From contig CP070638.1 of assembly GCA_020354025.1 (NCBI GenBank), forward strand, positions 1,378,242 through 1,442,241: a stretch of 64,000 bases of DNA, given 5' to 3'. The notes below the pieces were generated by a model. It was not told where the DNA came from. It ran no database searches and saw only the letters and a program-made list of their open reading frames with translations. Source of the DNA: Fidelibacterota bacterium (lineage in GTDB: Bacteria > Fidelibacterota > Marinisomatia > SCGC-AAA003-L08 > TS1B11). Made by a program: the position numbers and the translations under genes. Below are positions 63,033-64,000 of the stretch, piece by piece. The first letter of the stretch is position 1. Every line of letters starts with the position of its first letter.

Positions 63033-64000
63033 ATGTTCCTCCATAGAGCCGGCGGAAGTCCTATCAAAATCTGGGCCGACCCTGACCAGGTTGAACCGGA
63101 TGCCCTGCGCCAGCTGGAACGTACCTCCCGGCTACCCTTTATCTTCAAACACCTGGCGGTCATGCCCGATGTTCACTTGGGCCTGGGGGCAACCATAGGC
63201 TGCGTCATGGCCACCACCGATGCCATCGTTCCCGCGGCGGTGGGTGTGGACATCGGCTGCGGCATGTTAGCAGTGCAGCTCCACGCGAAGGCTGACAACT
63301 TGCCCGATTCCCTGGAGCCGCTGCGCACCGCCATCGAACGGGCAATCCCCATGGGTACCGCCTGTCACCTCAACGACCGCACCAGCAAAGGGGTCGACTT
63401 CGGAGCCCTTCGTTGCAAGGGCACGCTCTCAGATAGGGCCCTGCGGCGGGCTGCCACCCAGGTAGGTACCCTGGGCGGCGGTAATCATTTCATCGAACTG
63501 TGCCTCGACCCGGATGACAATGTCTGGACCATGCTGCACTCTGGCTCGCGCTACATCGGCAAGACGGTAGCCGATATCTACATCCGCCGGGCAAAGGAAC
63601 TCATGCAACGGCGGAGTATCAGGCTGGAGGATCCCGACCTGGCCTACCTGGACAAAGGATCGTCCGAGTTCAAGGACTACGTACACGACCTTTTCTGGTG
63701 CCAGCAGTACGCCGCACTGAACCGGCAGACCATGTTCGATATCCTGCTGAGGGTCATCCAGGCGGTCCTGTTTCGGGATACCGACAAGGAGCTGAAGGTG
63801 GTCGGCGAGGTCATCTCCTGCCATCATAACTACACGGCCCTTGAGAAGCACTTCGGCAAGCAGGTGTACGTGACCCGGAAGGGAGCGATGCGGGCACAGC
63901 GGGGAGAGTTGGGCATCATCCCCGGCTCGATGGGGGCGAAGAGCTATATCGTGCGCGGCCGGGGCAACTCCGAATCCTACAACTCCTGCTCTCACGGCGC
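63033..64000 (+). CDS. rtcB: RtcB-family RNA ligase, 3' end beyond window
   Basis: The first 322 codons of an RNA 3'-phosphate ligase that joins 2',3'-cyclic or 3'-phosphate ends to 5'-OH ends using GTP and Mn2+. The start ATG 63033 gives MFLHRAGGSPIKIWAD. The family motifs appear in order: VMPDVHLGLGATIGCVM, AAVGVDIGCGM with the metal-binding Cys, GTLGGGNHFIEL, MLHSGSRYIGK, ISCHHNYTALE, VTRKGAM and GIIPGSMGAKSYIVRG. The E. coli-type enzyme is about 408 residues, so about 85 are missing off the edge. The stand-alone position gives no hint whether it repairs tRNA or other RNA. Confidence 0.92.
   Translation, partial: MFLHRAGGSPIKIWADPDQVEPDALRQLERTSRLPFIFKHLAVMPDVHLGLGATIGCVMATTDAIVPAAVGVDIGCGMLAVQLHAKADNLPDSLEPLRTAIERAIPMGTACHLNDRTSKGVDFGALRCKGTLSDRALRRAATQVGTLGGGNHFIELCLDPDDNVWTMLHSGSRYIGKTVADIYIRRAKELMQRRSIRLEDPDLAYLDKGSSEFKDYVHDLFWCQQYAALNRQTMFDILLRVIQAVLFRDTDKELKVVGEVISCHHNYTALEKHFGKQVYVTRKGAMRAQRGELGIIPGSMGAKSYIVRGRGNSESYNSCSHG

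Noticed and set aside
1-64000. CRISPR arrays, rRNA genes and insertion sequences
   Set aside because: No regularly spaced repeats, conserved rRNA segments, transposase motifs or terminal inverted repeats were recognised in a read of the whole window.

Overview
The window looks like a chromosomal segment of an anaerobic, Gram-negative, heterotrophic member of the FCB superphylum, with Marinimicrobia-like or Calditrichota-like lineages as the best guess. The support is two secreted proteins ending in type IX-style sorting domains (YPNPFNPxT ... SGxYxxxLV ... KMLLxK), two TonB-dependent receptors with carboxypeptidase-like N-termini, many lipoproteins, and a complete Rnf complex next to a [NiFe] hydrogenase. 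No rRNA, tRNA, CRISPR array or intact insertion sequence was recognised. Taxonomy is inferred from gene content only.

Region 1 (1-22 kb) mixes intact genes with decaying ones. Intact: a CPBP protease, a CBS protein, a response regulator with histidine kinase, an acyltransferase, a UbiA prenyltransferase, YjbQ, a cluster of secreted proteins and lipoproteins (DUF3160 and sorting-domain proteins) and a TonB receptor. Between them lie five degenerate 3' tails of sorting-domain genes, all on the minus strand and mostly beside small GC-rich palindromes, plus relics of a glycosyltransferase, a TolB-like propeller and a membrane protein interrupted by a stop codon. A thioredoxin-like lipoprotein at 2115-3173 carries an in-frame UGA exactly where the first cysteine of its CxxC motif should be. 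A SECIS-like hairpin follows at once, so it is probably an unannotated selenoprotein.

Region 2 (21.4-41.5 kb) is the most coherent system: an apparent phytate-to-central-metabolism locus. On the plus strand are a TonB receptor, a beta-propeller phytase lipoprotein and an outer-membrane barrel. Divergently, on the minus strand, come a GntR/LacI hybrid regulator, a purple-acid-phosphatase/TPR lipoprotein, and genes matching the Thermotoga-type inositol route (IolM, IolN, IolO, two IolG paralogues, a PfkB kinase). These are joined by a ribose-type ABC importer and an organophosphate-antiporter-family MFS protein. The proposed flow is phytate capture, dephosphorylation to myo-inositol, ABC uptake, two oxidations, ring hydrolysis and epimerisation to D-tagaturonate.

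Region 3 (41.6-55.2 kb, minus strand) is redox metabolism: hydBGDA (group 3b-like bidirectional [NiFe] hydrogenase), then rnfCDGEAB, an RseC-like gene, a NusG-domain-II protein and ApbE, ending with a Zn alcohol dehydrogenase and a Gfo/Idh/MocA oxidoreductase. Together they could balance ferredoxin, NAD(P)H and H2 while building an ion gradient.

Region 4 (55.8-64 kb, plus strand) holds a sodium:solute symporter, a NamZ-like (DUF1343) exo-muramidase, a secreted endonuclease/phosphatase-fold protein, a surface-antigen barrel, a UMF1-type MFS transporter, a small membrane-anchored HMA-fold-like protein, and RtcB, which runs off the window end.
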